From Thauera linaloolentis 47Lol = DSM 12138 (GTDB taxonomy: Bacteria > Pseudomonadota > Gammaproteobacteria > Burkholderiales > Rhodocyclaceae), in contig NZ_AMXE01000001.1 of the NCBI RefSeq assembly GCF_000310205.1, forward strand, positions 62,001 through 126,000: a stretch of DNA of 64,000 nt, written 5' to 3'. How positions within the stretch are numbered: position 1 is the stretch's first letter; each line of letters opens with the position of its first letter. This document shows positions 32,692 to 40,522 of the stretch, in pieces. The position numbers and the translations under genes are program-made. The notes beneath the pieces were generated by a model that ran no database searches, was not told where the DNA came from, and was given only the letters and a program-made list of their open reading frames with translations.

Positions 32692-33330
32692 TTATGCCTT
32701 GACCGCCGGGCAGACGACAACGTCGCCACCCTTCGAGCCCGGCACCGCACCCTTCACCAGCAACAACTGGCGCTCGACATCCACGCGAACGACTTCCAGA
32801 CCCTGAGTCGTACGCTGAACATTGCCGTACTGACCGGCCATGCGCTTACCCGGGAAGACACGACCCGGATCCTGCGCCATACCGATCGAGCCCGGCGAAT
32901 TGTGCGAGATGGAGTTACCGTGGGAAGCACGGTTGGACGAGAAGTTGTGACGCTTGATCGGACCGGAAAAACCCTTACCGATCGTCACACCGGTCACATC
33001 GACCTTCTGGCCCACCTGGAACAGGTCGACACTGATCACGTCGCCGGCATTGAAGCCCGCCAACTGATCTTCAGCGACACGGAATTCTTTCATGCCACGG
33101 CAGGGCTCTACACCCGCCTTGGCCAGATGCCCCGCAACCGGCTTGGTGATCCGGCTGGCGCGACGCTTGCCATAAGCAACCTGAACCGCGGCATAGCCGT
33201 CGACTTCAGACGTCTTGATCTGGGACACACGATTATCCGACACGTCAAGCACCGTCACCGGGATGGACCTGCCATCCTCGGCGAAAATGCGAGTCATGCC
33301 GACCTTGCGTCCAACAAGGCCTAGACTCAT
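32692..33330 (-). CDS. rplC: 50S ribosomal protein L3
   Basis: This 212-residue L3 is an assembly initiator near the peptidyl-transferase centre. It starts [20 protein letters not shown] and has [20 protein letters not shown] with the Gln later methylated in many species ([20 protein letters not shown]). It is separated from rpsJ by a 112-base gap that carries its own promoter-like sequence. Confidence 0.98.
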   Translation of the reverse strand: MSLGLVGRKVGMTRIFAEDGRSIPVTVLDVSDNRVSQIKTSEVDGYAAVQVAYGKRRASRITKPVAGHLAKAGVEPCRGMKEFRVAEDQLAGFNAGDVISVDLFQVGQKVDVTGVTIGKGFSGPIKRHNFSSNRASHGNSISHNSPGSIGMAQDPGRVFPGKRMAGQYGNVQRTTQGLEVVRVDVERQLLLVKGAVPGSKGGDVVVCPAVKA

Positions 33331-33401
33331 ATTTTTCTCCTGAATCCCGGTTGCGATTGACCGGGGGTCACAATTAATGCGCCAAAAGGCACAAAGGCCG
33401 G

Positions 33402-33431
33402 ATTATACCGGCCTATTCCAAACTTCCGCAA
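33402..33431 (-). promoter_or_regulatory. Candidate promoter of rplC with the -10 in a hairpin loop
   Basis: On the minus strand a consensus TATAAT (33402-33407) lies 18 bases after TTGCGG (33426-33431). The TATAAT forms the centre of the inverted repeat AGGCCGG/CCGGCCT (33395-33401 and 33408-33414). It is 72 bases before the rplC start and lies after the rpsJ stop. Confidence 0.6.
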
Positions 33432-33442
33432 GCAGGGATTAC

Positions 33443-33754
33443 TTACTGGAGCTTGATCTCGACATCCACACCCGCCGGAAGATCCAGCTTCATCAGCGCA
33501 TCGACGGTCTTGTCGGTCGGATCGATGATGTCCATCAGACGCTGATGCGTGCGGATTTCCATCTGATCGCGCGAGGCCTTGTTCACGTGCGGCGAACGCA
33601 GCAGATCGAAACGTTCGATGCGGGTCGGCAGCGGAACCGGCCCACGGACGACAGCGCCCGTGCGCTTCGCGGTTTCGACGATTTCGAGCGCCGACTGATC
33701 GATCAGGCGGTAGTCGAAAGCTTTCAGGCGGATACGGATTTTCTGGTTTTGCAT
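33443..33754 (-). CDS. rpsJ: 30S ribosomal protein S10/NusE
   Basis: This 103-residue S10 also acts as NusE in antitermination with NusB. It starts [20 protein letters not shown] and has [21 protein letters not shown]. It lies 66 bases after tuf, with a hairpin in the gap, and is separated from rplC by a promoter-like element, so it may be expressed mainly with tuf. Confidence 0.98.
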   Translation of the reverse strand: MQNQKIRIRLKAFDYRLIDQSALEIVETAKRTGAVVRGPVPLPTRIERFDLLRSPHVNKASRDQMEIRTHQRLMDIIDPTDKTVDALMKLDLPAGVDVEIKLQ

Positions 33755-33784
33755 GACATTTCCTAAAGAGCGAAAAGAGCGGGG

Positions 33785-33809
33785 GACGGAGCCCCCGAAG
33801 GGCTCCGTC
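33785..33809 (-). terminator. Hairpin with TTCGG loop between tuf and rpsJ (partial terminator or processing site)
   Basis: On the minus strand the arms GACGGAGCCC and GGGCTCCGTC enclose the loop TTCGG (33795-33799), a very stable ten-base-pair stem. It is followed by a C-run and then CTCTTTT rather than a clean T-run. It lies 11 bases after the tuf stop, so it could reduce read-through into rpsJ or protect the tuf mRNA end. Confidence 0.6.
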
Positions 33810-33820
33810 TGTACAGAGTC

Positions 33821-35011
33821 TTACTCGATGATCTTGGCAACGACGCCGGCACCGACGGTACGACCACCTTCGCGGATCGCGAAACGCAGACCTTCTTCCA
33901 TCGCGATCGGCGCGATCAGCTTCACCGTGATCGACACGTTGTCGCCCGGCATCACCATCTCCGTGCCTTCCGGCAGCTCGATCGAGCCCGTCACGTCCGT
34001 GGTACGGAAATAGAACTGCGGACGGTAGTTGTTGAAGAACGGCGTGTGACGACCGCCCTCTTCCTTCGACAGCACATACACTTCACCCGTGAAGTGCGTG
34101 TGCGGCGTGATCGAACCCGGCTTGGCCAGAACCTGGCCACGCTCGACGTCTTCACGCTTGGTGCCGCGCAGCAGCACACCCACGTTGTCGCCCGCTTGAC
34201 CTTGGTCCAGCAGCTTGCGGAACATTTCCACGCCCGTGCAGATGGTCTTGACCGTCGCCTTGATACCGACGATCTCGATTTCCTCGCCAACCTTGACGAC
34301 CCCGCGCTCGACACGGCCCGTCACCACGGTGCCGCGGCCCGAGATCGAGAACACGTCTTCGATCGGCAGCAGGAACGGACGGTCGATCGCACGCTCCGGC
34401 GTCGGAATGTAGCTGTCCAGCGCTTCGGCCAGGCGGAAGATCGCCGGCTCGCCGATGTCGGACTGATCGCCTTCCAGCGCCTTCAGCGCCGAACCCTTGA
34501 TGATCGGCACGTCGTCGCCCGGGAAGTCGTACTTCGACAGCAGCTCGCGCACTTCCATCTCGACCAGCTCGAGCAGCTCTTCGTCGTCGACCATGTCGCA
34601 CTTGTTCAGGAAGACGATGATGTACGGCACGCCCACCTGGCGCGCCAGCAGGATGTGCTCGCGCGTCTGCGGCATCGGGCCGTCAGCGGCCGAGCACACC
34701 AGGATCGCGCCGTCCATCTGCGCCGCACCGGTAATCATGTTCTTCACATAGTCCGCGTGGCCCGGGCAGTCAACGTGCGCGTAGTGGCGCGACTCCGTCT
34801 CGTACTCCACGTGCGCCGTGTTGATCGTGATCCCGCGCGCCTTCTCTTCCGGCGCCGCGTCGATCTGGTCGTACGCCTTCGCCTCGCCACCGAACTTCTT
34901 CGTCAGCACCGTCGTAATCGCGGCCGTCAGCGTGGTCTTGCCGTGGTCAACGTGACCGATCGTACCAACGTTGACGTGCGGCTTCGTCCGCTCAAACTTA
35001 CCCTTAGCCAT
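33821..35011 (-). CDS. tuf: Elongation factor Tu
   Basis: This 396-residue GTPase brings aminoacyl-tRNA to the ribosome. It starts [20 protein letters not shown] and has the G1 loop GHVDHGKT, the switch region with [23 protein letters not shown], and the NKCD specificity motif, followed by domains 2 and 3. Upstream lie three tRNA genes, the usual setting of a tufB copy, while downstream lies rpsJ, the usual neighbour of tufA. A hybrid context like this is discussed in the findings. Confidence 0.98.
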   Translation of the reverse strand: MAKGKFERTKPHVNVGTIGHVDHGKTTLTAAITTVLTKKFGGEAKAYDQIDAAPEEKARGITINTAHVEYETESRHYAHVDCPGHADYVKNMITGAAQMDGAILVCSAADGPMPQTREHILLARQVGVPYIIVFLNKCDMVDDEELLELVEMEVRELLSKYDFPGDDVPIIKGSALKALEGDQSDIGEPAIFRLAEALDSYIPTPERAIDRPFLLPIEDVFSISGRGTVVTGRVERGVVKVGEEIEIVGIKATVKTICTGVEMFRKLLDQGQAGDNVGVLLRGTKREDVERGQVLAKPGSITPHTHFTGEVYVLSKEEGGRHTPFFNNYRPQFYFRTTDVTGSIELPEGTEMVMPGDNVSITVKLIAPIAMEEGLRFAIREGGRTVGAGVVAKIIE

Positions 35012-35113
35012 ATCGCTATCCTTAAAATCAGAACCAGAAAAACCAGAGCGGCGCCCAATCCCGACCGGAACCCCGATCTATTGGCCGCCGCGCCAGGCCA
35101 GGCAGAAAATGAG

Positions 35114-35188
<75 letters not shown>

Positions 35189-35205
35189 TCCGAAAACAGC
35201 ACATC

Positions 35206-35279
35206 TGGAGCGGGTGAAGGGAATCGAACCCTCGTCATAAGCTTGGAAGGCTTCTGCTCTACCATTGAGCTACACCCGC
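35206..35279 (-). tRNA. tRNA-Gly (anticodon TCC)
   Basis: On the minus strand it starts GCGGGTGTAGCTCAATGG and ends with the paired CACCCGC, discriminator T and an encoded CCA. The anticodon loop CTTCCAA gives TCC. The T loop is GTTCGATTC. It lies between tRNA-Tyr and tRNA-Thr. Confidence 0.97.
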
Positions 35280-35364
35280 GCCGCCACTGCAGAAAACTCG
35301 CAGCCGATTCACTTCAACCACCACGCCAAGCGCGATCAATCCGCCGCTCGACGCCATGTATTGC

Positions 35365-35449
35365 TGGTGGAGGGAGAAGGATTCGAACCTTCGAAGGCTG
35401 AGCCGTCAGATTTACAGTCTGATCCCGTTGACCGCTTGGGTATCCCTCC
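35365..35449 (-). tRNA. tRNA-Tyr (anticodon GTA)
   Basis: On the minus strand it starts GGAGGGATACCCAAGCGG and ends CTCCCTCCACCA with CCA encoded. The anticodon loop CTGTAAA gives GTA, and it has the long variable arm of a class II tRNA (85 bases in all). It is the first gene of the tRNA-tuf transcript. Confidence 0.97.
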
Positions 35450-35464
35450 ACGCGAGAGCCACGC

Positions 35465-35493
35465 ACTATAGGCGACCGGTTTATCGGTGTCAA
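35465..35493 (-). promoter_or_regulatory. Near-consensus promoter of the tRNA-tuf operon
   Basis: On the minus strand TTGACA (35488-35493) and TATAGT (35465-35470) are separated by exactly 17 bases, 15 bases before the tRNA-Tyr 5' end. The stretch after the -10 is GC-rich (GCGTGGCTCTCGCG), the kind of discriminator found in stable-RNA promoters under stringent control. Confidence 0.85.
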
Positions 35494-35587
35494 ACACTTT
35501 TTGGCGCCCGCCGGCAAACCGGGAAGAAGGGCCATCGAGGCCGCCGCAGGCCCCCTCGTATCTGCTTGGCGGCTTACAGCCGTTATT

Positions 35588-35606
35588 GATACTAAAACTC
35601 ATTATC
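35588..35606 (+). promoter_or_regulatory. Fur box upstream of the FecI-type sigma gene
   Basis: GATACTAAAACTCATTATC matches 15 of 19 positions of the classical Fur consensus, with the second half perfect. It lies 45 bases before the sigma-factor start and fits iron repression of the signalling genes. Confidence 0.75.
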
Positions 35607-35650
35607 ACCTAAAATCCGACGCTGGCCCCGTCACTCACTCCCATCCCGCC

Positions 35651-36235
35651 ATGGCGAAACCTCCCGCCGCGACGTATTTCGCCCTGGAAGCGCTCTACCT
35701 GCAGCATGAACCGTGGCTGAGAGCCCGCCTGCGGCGCAGGCTGTCCAACGCCGCGGATGCCGAGGATCTCGCCGCCGACACCTTCATGCAGATCATGCAC
35801 CGCCACGACCTGCACACCCTGCGCGAACCACGGGCCTTCCTCACCACCGTGGCCAAGCGCCTGCTCTTCCAGCTCTGGCAGCGCCGCGACCTCGAACAAA
35901 CCTACCTCGACCATCTCGCCCGGCAGCCCGAGACCGAAGCCCCATCGCCGGAAGAACTGCTCATGGCGCTGCAAAGCCTGCACGGCATCGCCCAGGCACT
36001 GGACGGCCTGAGCGAAAACGCCCGGCGCGCCTTCCTGTACAGCCAGATCGACGGTCTCGGCTACGCCGAAATCGCCCAGCGCCTCGGTGTCTCCACCGCC
36101 AGCGTGCGGCACTACATGGCGCAGGGCTTCCGCCAGTGCGCCCTGATGCTGGCCAGTCAGGCCACCCCGGGCCAGGCTCCGCCGGGGCCGCCCCGGCCCG
36201 GCCGGCCGCGCAAGACCGCGGCGGATGCGCCATGA
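35651..36235 (+). CDS. FecI-type ECF sigma factor for iron uptake
   Basis: This 194-residue ECF sigma factor has region 2 (about residues 15-80, with LRRRLSNAADAEDLAADTFM and REPRAFLTTVAKRLLFQLWQ) and region 4 (about 120-170, with LDGLSENARRAFLYSQIDGL and YAEIAQRLGVSTASVRHYMA). The short Pro/Arg-rich tail after it is disordered. ATG 35651 fits the FecI start; a longer upstream frame crosses the Fur box and is rejected. Its stop overlaps the fecR-like ATG (ATGA). It should direct transcription of the receptor gene when FecR signals. Confidence 0.92.
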   Translation: MAKPPAATYFALEALYLQHEPWLRARLRRRLSNAADAEDLAADTFMQIMHRHDLHTLREPRAFLTTVAKRLLFQLWQRRDLEQTYLDHLARQPETEAPSPEELLMALQSLHGIAQALDGLSENARRAFLYSQIDGLGYAEIAQRLGVSTASVRHYMAQGFRQCALMLASQATPGQAPPGPPRPGRPRKTAADAP

Positions 36236-37227
36236 CGCCGCCCGCCACGGCCGACAGCGCCATCGACTGGCTCGTCATCCTCCACTCCGGCGAAGTCAGC
36301 GCCGAAGAACAGCAAGCTTTCCAGCGCTGGCTTGCCGCCGACCCCCGCCACCATGAAGACTGGGCACGGCTCACCGGCAGCCTGGATACCGCCTTCGGCG
36401 GCGTGCGCCAGTTCAACCGCCGGAACCCCGGCCAGGCGGACACCATCGCCCACGCCCTGAACAGTGCCGAAACAAAGGGCAAACAGCGCCGCCGCCTGCT
36501 CCGGGGCGGCCTGGCCATCGCCGGAATCGGCGCGGGCACCGCCCTGCTCGCCCAGCGCCACACCCCGCTGACCAGCCTGACCGCCGACCTGCGCACCGCC
36601 ACCGCCGAACGCCGCCGGCACACCCTGGAAGACGGCAGCGTACTGACCCTCAACGCCCGCAGCGCGGCCGACATCGACTACCGCGCCGATGCGCGCCACA
36701 TCCACCTGCGCCAGGGCGCGCTGATTGCCGACGTGGCGGGCGGCCCGCCCCAGGCCGCCGCGCGGCCATTCATCGTCCATACCCGCAACGGCAGCGTGCG
36801 TGCGCTGGGCACCCGCTTTCTGGTGCACCAGCAGGACGGGCGCAGTTTCGTCAGCGTGCTCCGCCACCACGTCGAACTCCGCACCCCGCGGGGCTCTCCC
36901 GCAACCCTTGCCCAGGGCCAGGCTGCCTGGATAGATGCGGCGGGCATCATCACTCCGGCCGCCGCCCCCGCCCTCTCCGCCAGCGCTTGGGAACGCGGCC
37001 TGCTCGAAGTACACGACGCCCCACTGGTCGAGGTCATCGAACAGCTCCGCCCCTACCGCCACGGCTTCATCCGCCTTGCGCCCGGCGCCGCCCACCTGCG
37101 CGTGTTCGGCACCTATTCCCTCGACGACACCGATCAGGCGCTGGCCTCGCTGGCTCAGACCCTGCCCATCACCATCGCCACCCACGGCGGCGGCTGGCTG
37201 GTGCGCATCGAAGCGCAGCCCGCCTGA
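36232..37227 (+). CDS. FecR-type anti-sigma/signal transducer
   Basis: This 331-residue inner-membrane protein links the receptor to the sigma factor. The cytosolic N-terminus has DWLVILHSGEVSAEEQQAFQ and RWLAADPRHHEDWARL, the FecR start motif. One membrane helix lies at about 87-105 (GGLAIAGIGAGTALLAQR). The periplasmic FecR domain follows, with RRHTLEDGSVLTLNARSAAD and a C-terminal STN-like segment with VIEQLRPYRHGFI. It is translated with the sigma gene through an ATGA overlap and lies 133 bases before the receptor. Confidence 0.92.
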   Translation: MTPPATADSAIDWLVILHSGEVSAEEQQAFQRWLAADPRHHEDWARLTGSLDTAFGGVRQFNRRNPGQADTIAHALNSAETKGKQRRRLLRGGLAIAGIGAGTALLAQRHTPLTSLTADLRTATAERRRHTLEDGSVLTLNARSAADIDYRADARHIHLRQGALIADVAGGPPQAAARPFIVHTRNGSVRALGTRFLVHQQDGRSFVSVLRHHVELRTPRGSPATLAQGQAAWIDAAGIITPAAAPALSASAWERGLLEVHDAPLVEVIEQLRPYRHGFIRLAPGAAHLRVFGTYSLDDTDQALASLAQTLPITIATHGGGWLVRIEAQPA

Positions 37228-37360
37228 GCGCCACACCGTCGCCCGCACGGCGGCAAAGCCACGGCGCAAAAAAGCTGCGAAAACCTTTGGCGCTTTGCGC
37301 GCATCGTCACACATACCTCGGAGCAGTCGATTTTTCATCCACCGTCCTGAGGATTTCACG

Positions 37361-39787
37361 ATGTCCCCTTGCCCCGCTCCGGCACGCCGCCTGTCCATCC
37401 CGCTGCGCCCCACCCTGCTGGCCCTCGCGCTCGGCCTTTCGTTCGTCCCGGCACACGCCCAGCAGAACCCAAGCGCCCAGGTACAAACGCCCCGGCAATG
37501 GAGCCTGCCCGCCCAGCCGCTCGGCAGCACCCTGGCGCGCATCGCCAGCGAAGGCGGGCTGGCGCTTTCCATCGACGCCGAACTGGTGCGCGGCCTGACC
37601 GCCCCCGCGGTGCAAGGCCACTACAACGCCGCGCAGGCCGCGCGCGCGGCCCTGCAAGGCAGCGGCCTGGGGCTGACGCCCACCGCCAGCGGCGCGCTGA
37701 CACTGCGGCGCCTGCCCGTTTCAGGCGAGGCGGTTCTGGCGCCCGTTTCCGTAATCGCCCGCCCCGAGCGCAGCGCCATCACCGAAAACACCGGCAGCTA
37801 CACCACCGGCGTCACCAGCACCGCCACCAAGATGAATCTGTCGATCCGCGAAACGCCGCAATCGATCAGCGTTGTCACCCGTCAGCGCATGGACGATCAG
37901 GAGCTGACCAACATTACCAAAGTGCTGGAGCAAACCCCGGGCGTCACCATATCCCGAGATGTAGGAGAGCGTTTCAATATCTATTCGCGCGGTCGTGAAA
38001 TCAACAAATTCCAATATGACGGACTAACCACTCATGTGGAGAGCCAGACGCAAAACATGTCGCAGAACCTTGCCGACATGTCGATCTACGACAAGGTGGA
38101 AATCGTGCGTGGCGCCACGGGGCTGATGACTGGCGCTGGCTATCCAAGCGGCATGGTCAATATGGTGCGCAAACGGCCGACCAAGGAATTCCAGGCCAGC
38201 CTGACGGGCAGCATCGGCCGTTGGGATGATTATCGTGGTTCGGTGGATGTCTCAGGCCCATTGGTAGAAGGCGGCAGGCTGAGAGGGCGCCTGATTGGGG
38301 CCAAACAGGATAACAATAGCTTTACTGACTATTACAGCCAGAAGCGGGACGTTCTCTACGGTGTGGCAGAAGCGGATATCACCAATAGTACGACTCTTAG
38401 ACTCGGCATCGACTATCAGAGATATGAAGTAAATGGCGGGGCTGATGTACCAGCGATTTACACCGATGGAGGACAAACTAATTTCCCCCGCTCGACCACA
38501 GCTGTCTCCAAGCATCAAAATGAGAAATTCGAAACAACCAACTACTTCTTCAACATCGATCAGGCACTGGCAAACGACTGGAAGCTGGTCGTGAGCGGAA
38601 ACTATATGGATGCGGATCGAAAATTTAGTGGCAGTACATTTATGGAAAATTATACAGGCTCAGCCATGGATAGAGAAACAGGTCAGATGGATATAGCCAT
38701 AGTCGGCAAATTAACAAACCCAATAAACCAGAAATCCGCCGCCATCAACCTGCAAGGCCCATTCTCGTTGTTCGGCAGGGAACATCAGGCAATTGTTGGC
38801 TATGAGTTTAGTCGCTACAAGTCCAACTGGGTATCACCTTACAGCGCCATCTATACAACTGGCACCCTGTCCGACATACAGGAACTATCACCATCACTTA
38901 CCAAAAAACCAACACCCAGTATTCAGGACTTTTATAACATCCAACGCGGCTATTACGGAGTCCTGCGCCTGAACCCTGTCGATAAACTGCACGTCTTACT
39001 GGGTGCACGTGTTTCCGACTACATATATTACAGCGCCTGGAATGGTTCCAAAAGCGGCTATCAAAAATCTGGCGAAGTCACCCCTTATGCCGGGCTGGTG
39101 TATGACCTGACACCGGAACAGTCGGTTTATATCAGCTATACCGATATTTTCATGCCCAACACCGTTGTTGATATCAATCACAAGATCATCGATCCGCAGG
39201 TCGGCTCGAACTATGAAGCCGGCTGGAAAGGTGAGTTCTATGATGGCCGCCTGAATGCCAACGTGGCGATTTATCAATCAAAAGCAGACAACGCCACGGA
39301 GTTCGCCGGCCGCGATGATTCAGGCAGAGCTTATTACCGTGCCGTTGATGGTGTGAAAACCGAGGGCATCGACATTGAACTTGCCGGTGAAGTGCTGCCG
39401 GGCTGGAACGTCAGCGGCAGCTACAGCCACACGAAATCGGAGGATGCCGCTGGCGCTCGGCGGTTGCCAGAGCATCCGCTGGACACCGTGAAACTGTGGA
39501 ATACCTACAGTTTCTCAGGCAATTTTCAAGGGCTCACAATAGGCGGCGGCGCGCGTTGGATATCGAAGACCTCTGCAGACTATGCATCCCTTTCCAGCAA
39601 GACCAGGCAGGATGATTATGTGGTGGTTGACTTGATGGCCCGCTACAGAATCAATCAGCATCTTTCGGCAATGCTGAATATCAGCAATCTGTTCGACAAG
39701 AAATATTACACAGGCCTGGGGCAAACTGGCTTCAGCTTCTACGGCCAGCCACGTAACCTTACTTTAGGAGCTAGATACGACTTCTGA
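37361..39787 (+). CDS. TonB-dependent siderophore receptor with STN signalling domain
   Basis: This 808-residue outer-membrane receptor has a signal peptide ending about AHAQQ (residue 35), an STN domain (about 48-118) that contacts FecR, a plug (about 155-270, with IRETPQSISVVTRQRMDDQE), and a 22-strand-type barrel ending in ARYDF with a terminal Phe. It resembles the FhuE/FpvA/FoxA group for hydroxamate or mixed siderophores; the ligand is not known. GAGG lies seven bases before the ATG. A FecI-type promoter may lie in the 133-base gap upstream (around 37279-37308), but this is weak. Base composition falls sharply after about residue 195: 47 of 60 bases are G/C at 37501-37560, but only 24 of 60 at 38641-38700. 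Confidence 0.95.
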   Translation: MSPCPAPARRLSIPLRPTLLALALGLSFVPAHAQQNPSAQVQTPRQWSLPAQPLGSTLARIASEGGLALSIDAELVRGLTAPAVQGHYNAAQAARAALQGSGLGLTPTASGALTLRRLPVSGEAVLAPVSVIARPERSAITENTGSYTTGVTSTATKMNLSIRETPQSISVVTRQRMDDQELTNITKVLEQTPGVTISRDVGERFNIYSRGREINKFQYDGLTTHVESQTQNMSQNLADMSIYDKVEIVRGATGLMTGAGYPSGMVNMVRKRPTKEFQASLTGSIGRWDDYRGSVDVSGPLVEGGRLRGRLIGAKQDNNSFTDYYSQKRDVLYGVAEADITNSTTLRLGIDYQRYEVNGGADVPAIYTDGGQTNFPRSTTAVSKHQNEKFETTNYFFNIDQALANDWKLVVSGNYMDADRKFSGSTFMENYTGSAMDRETGQMDIAIVGKLTNPINQKSAAINLQGPFSLFGREHQAIVGYEFSRYKSNWVSPYSAIYTTGTLSDIQELSPSLTKKPTPSIQDFYNIQRGYYGVLRLNPVDKLHVLLGARVSDYIYYSAWNGSKSGYQKSGEVTPYAGLVYDLTPEQSVYISYTDIFMPNTVVDINHKIIDPQVGSNYEAGWKGEFYDGRLNANVAIYQSKADNATEFAGRDDSGRAYYRAVDGVKTEGIDIELAGEVLPGWNVSGSYSHTKSEDAAGARRLPEHPLDTVKLWNTYSFSGNFQGLTIGGGARWISKTSADYASLSSKTRQDDYVVVDLMARYRINQHLSAMLNISNLFDKKYYTGLGQTGFSFYGQPRNLTLGARYDF

Positions 39788-39883
39788 CCGACCGTCAAAC
39801 CTCAGCCCCCGCAGGGTAGCCGGGCCGTAGGGCGCGCTTCCTCCTTGGCGAGACGGGCTGAAGGCTTTTCAGCGCAAGGTCCG

Positions 39884-39917
39884 AGGCGGGGCATGCTTTT
39901 GGCTGCCCCGCCTTTTT
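39884..39917 (+). terminator. Intrinsic terminator after the receptor operon
   Basis: The stem AGGCGGGGC/GCCCCGCCT (39884-39892 and 39904-39912) is followed by a T-run. It lies about 100 bases after the receptor stop, inside a 251-base stretch (39788-40038) with no gene. Confidence 0.85.
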
Positions 39918-40038
39918 CATTGGACCTCCCCCATGTCCCCGCATGGCAGGCCAACGTGCACCGCTGGAGCCGGTGGTGAGGATCGATCTGTCGCAGCCGT
40001 AGCGCTTTGGCTCCGTTCGCCCCGAGCCTGCTGCGCCC

Positions 40039-40392
40039 TCAGTCCTGGGCGCGCAGCCGGCGCACTTCCTCTTCGCTCAATCCGGAAAGCTCCGCGACGG
40101 TGGCATCGTTGAAGCGCTTTGCTTCGATCATCTTCAGCGCCGCCTCGGTGTGGGCCGCCTGTCTGCCCCTGCGCTCGGCCGCATTCAACTCGCTGCGTCC
40201 GTTGATCAGCGCGCGTTCGCGCACGGAGGCGGCGCGCCGGCTTTCCTCGTCGCCGGACAGGCGCGTGAGTTCGTCCACCGCCTGCTCGACCGGCTCGTGC
40301 GTGATCGTAGCCATGGTGCCCTCCTCGTCCCAGCAGGTGAAAAACGCCACCCAGTCATCGAAGGCCGTGCGCAGCCCGCAACCTCCGCACCA
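40039..40392 (-). pseudogene. C-terminal remnant of an Rpn/PD-(D/E)XK-type nuclease-transposase
   Basis: The open frame has FDDWVAFFTCWDEE, then VEQAVDELTRLSGDEESRRA and ERALINGRSELNAAERRGRQ, and ends AELSGLSEEEVRRLRAQD. This is the tail of Rpn/PDDEXK-family transposases, which normally number near 300 residues. The nuclease domain is absent: a TAA at 40393-40395 stops the frame upstream. A 103-residue protein could start inside (GTG 40350 or ATG 40314), but the region is best read as a decayed fragment. It shows that a mobile gene once sat between the receptor operon and the ferredoxin oxidoreductase gene. Confidence 0.7.
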
Positions 40393-40486
40393 TTAGGGTA
40401 TCCAAGGATTGCCGCCCTCCGGCGGAGGGGACTAGGCTGACCCGACGGCATCATCCACGGAGCGCCCACAAGGCGTGCCAACGGGA

Positions 40487-40507
40487 CACAAAAAGACCTT
40501 TTTTGTG
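40487..40507 (+). promoter_or_regulatory. AT-rich hairpin just upstream of the ferredoxin oxidoreductase ribosome site
   Basis: CACAAAAA (40487-40494) pairs with TTTTTGTG (40500-40507) around a five-base loop, ending a few bases before GGAAGGAG and the ATG. It stands out in GC-rich DNA and could affect translation start; this is only a shape seen by eye. Confidence 0.3.
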
Positions 40508-40522
40508 GAAGGAGACCGTACC

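Noticed and set aside
35501-35650. Start of the ECF sigma gene 50 codons upstream
   Set aside because: That part crosses the Fur box and the promoter region, is unlike any sigma factor, and the family start is at 35651.
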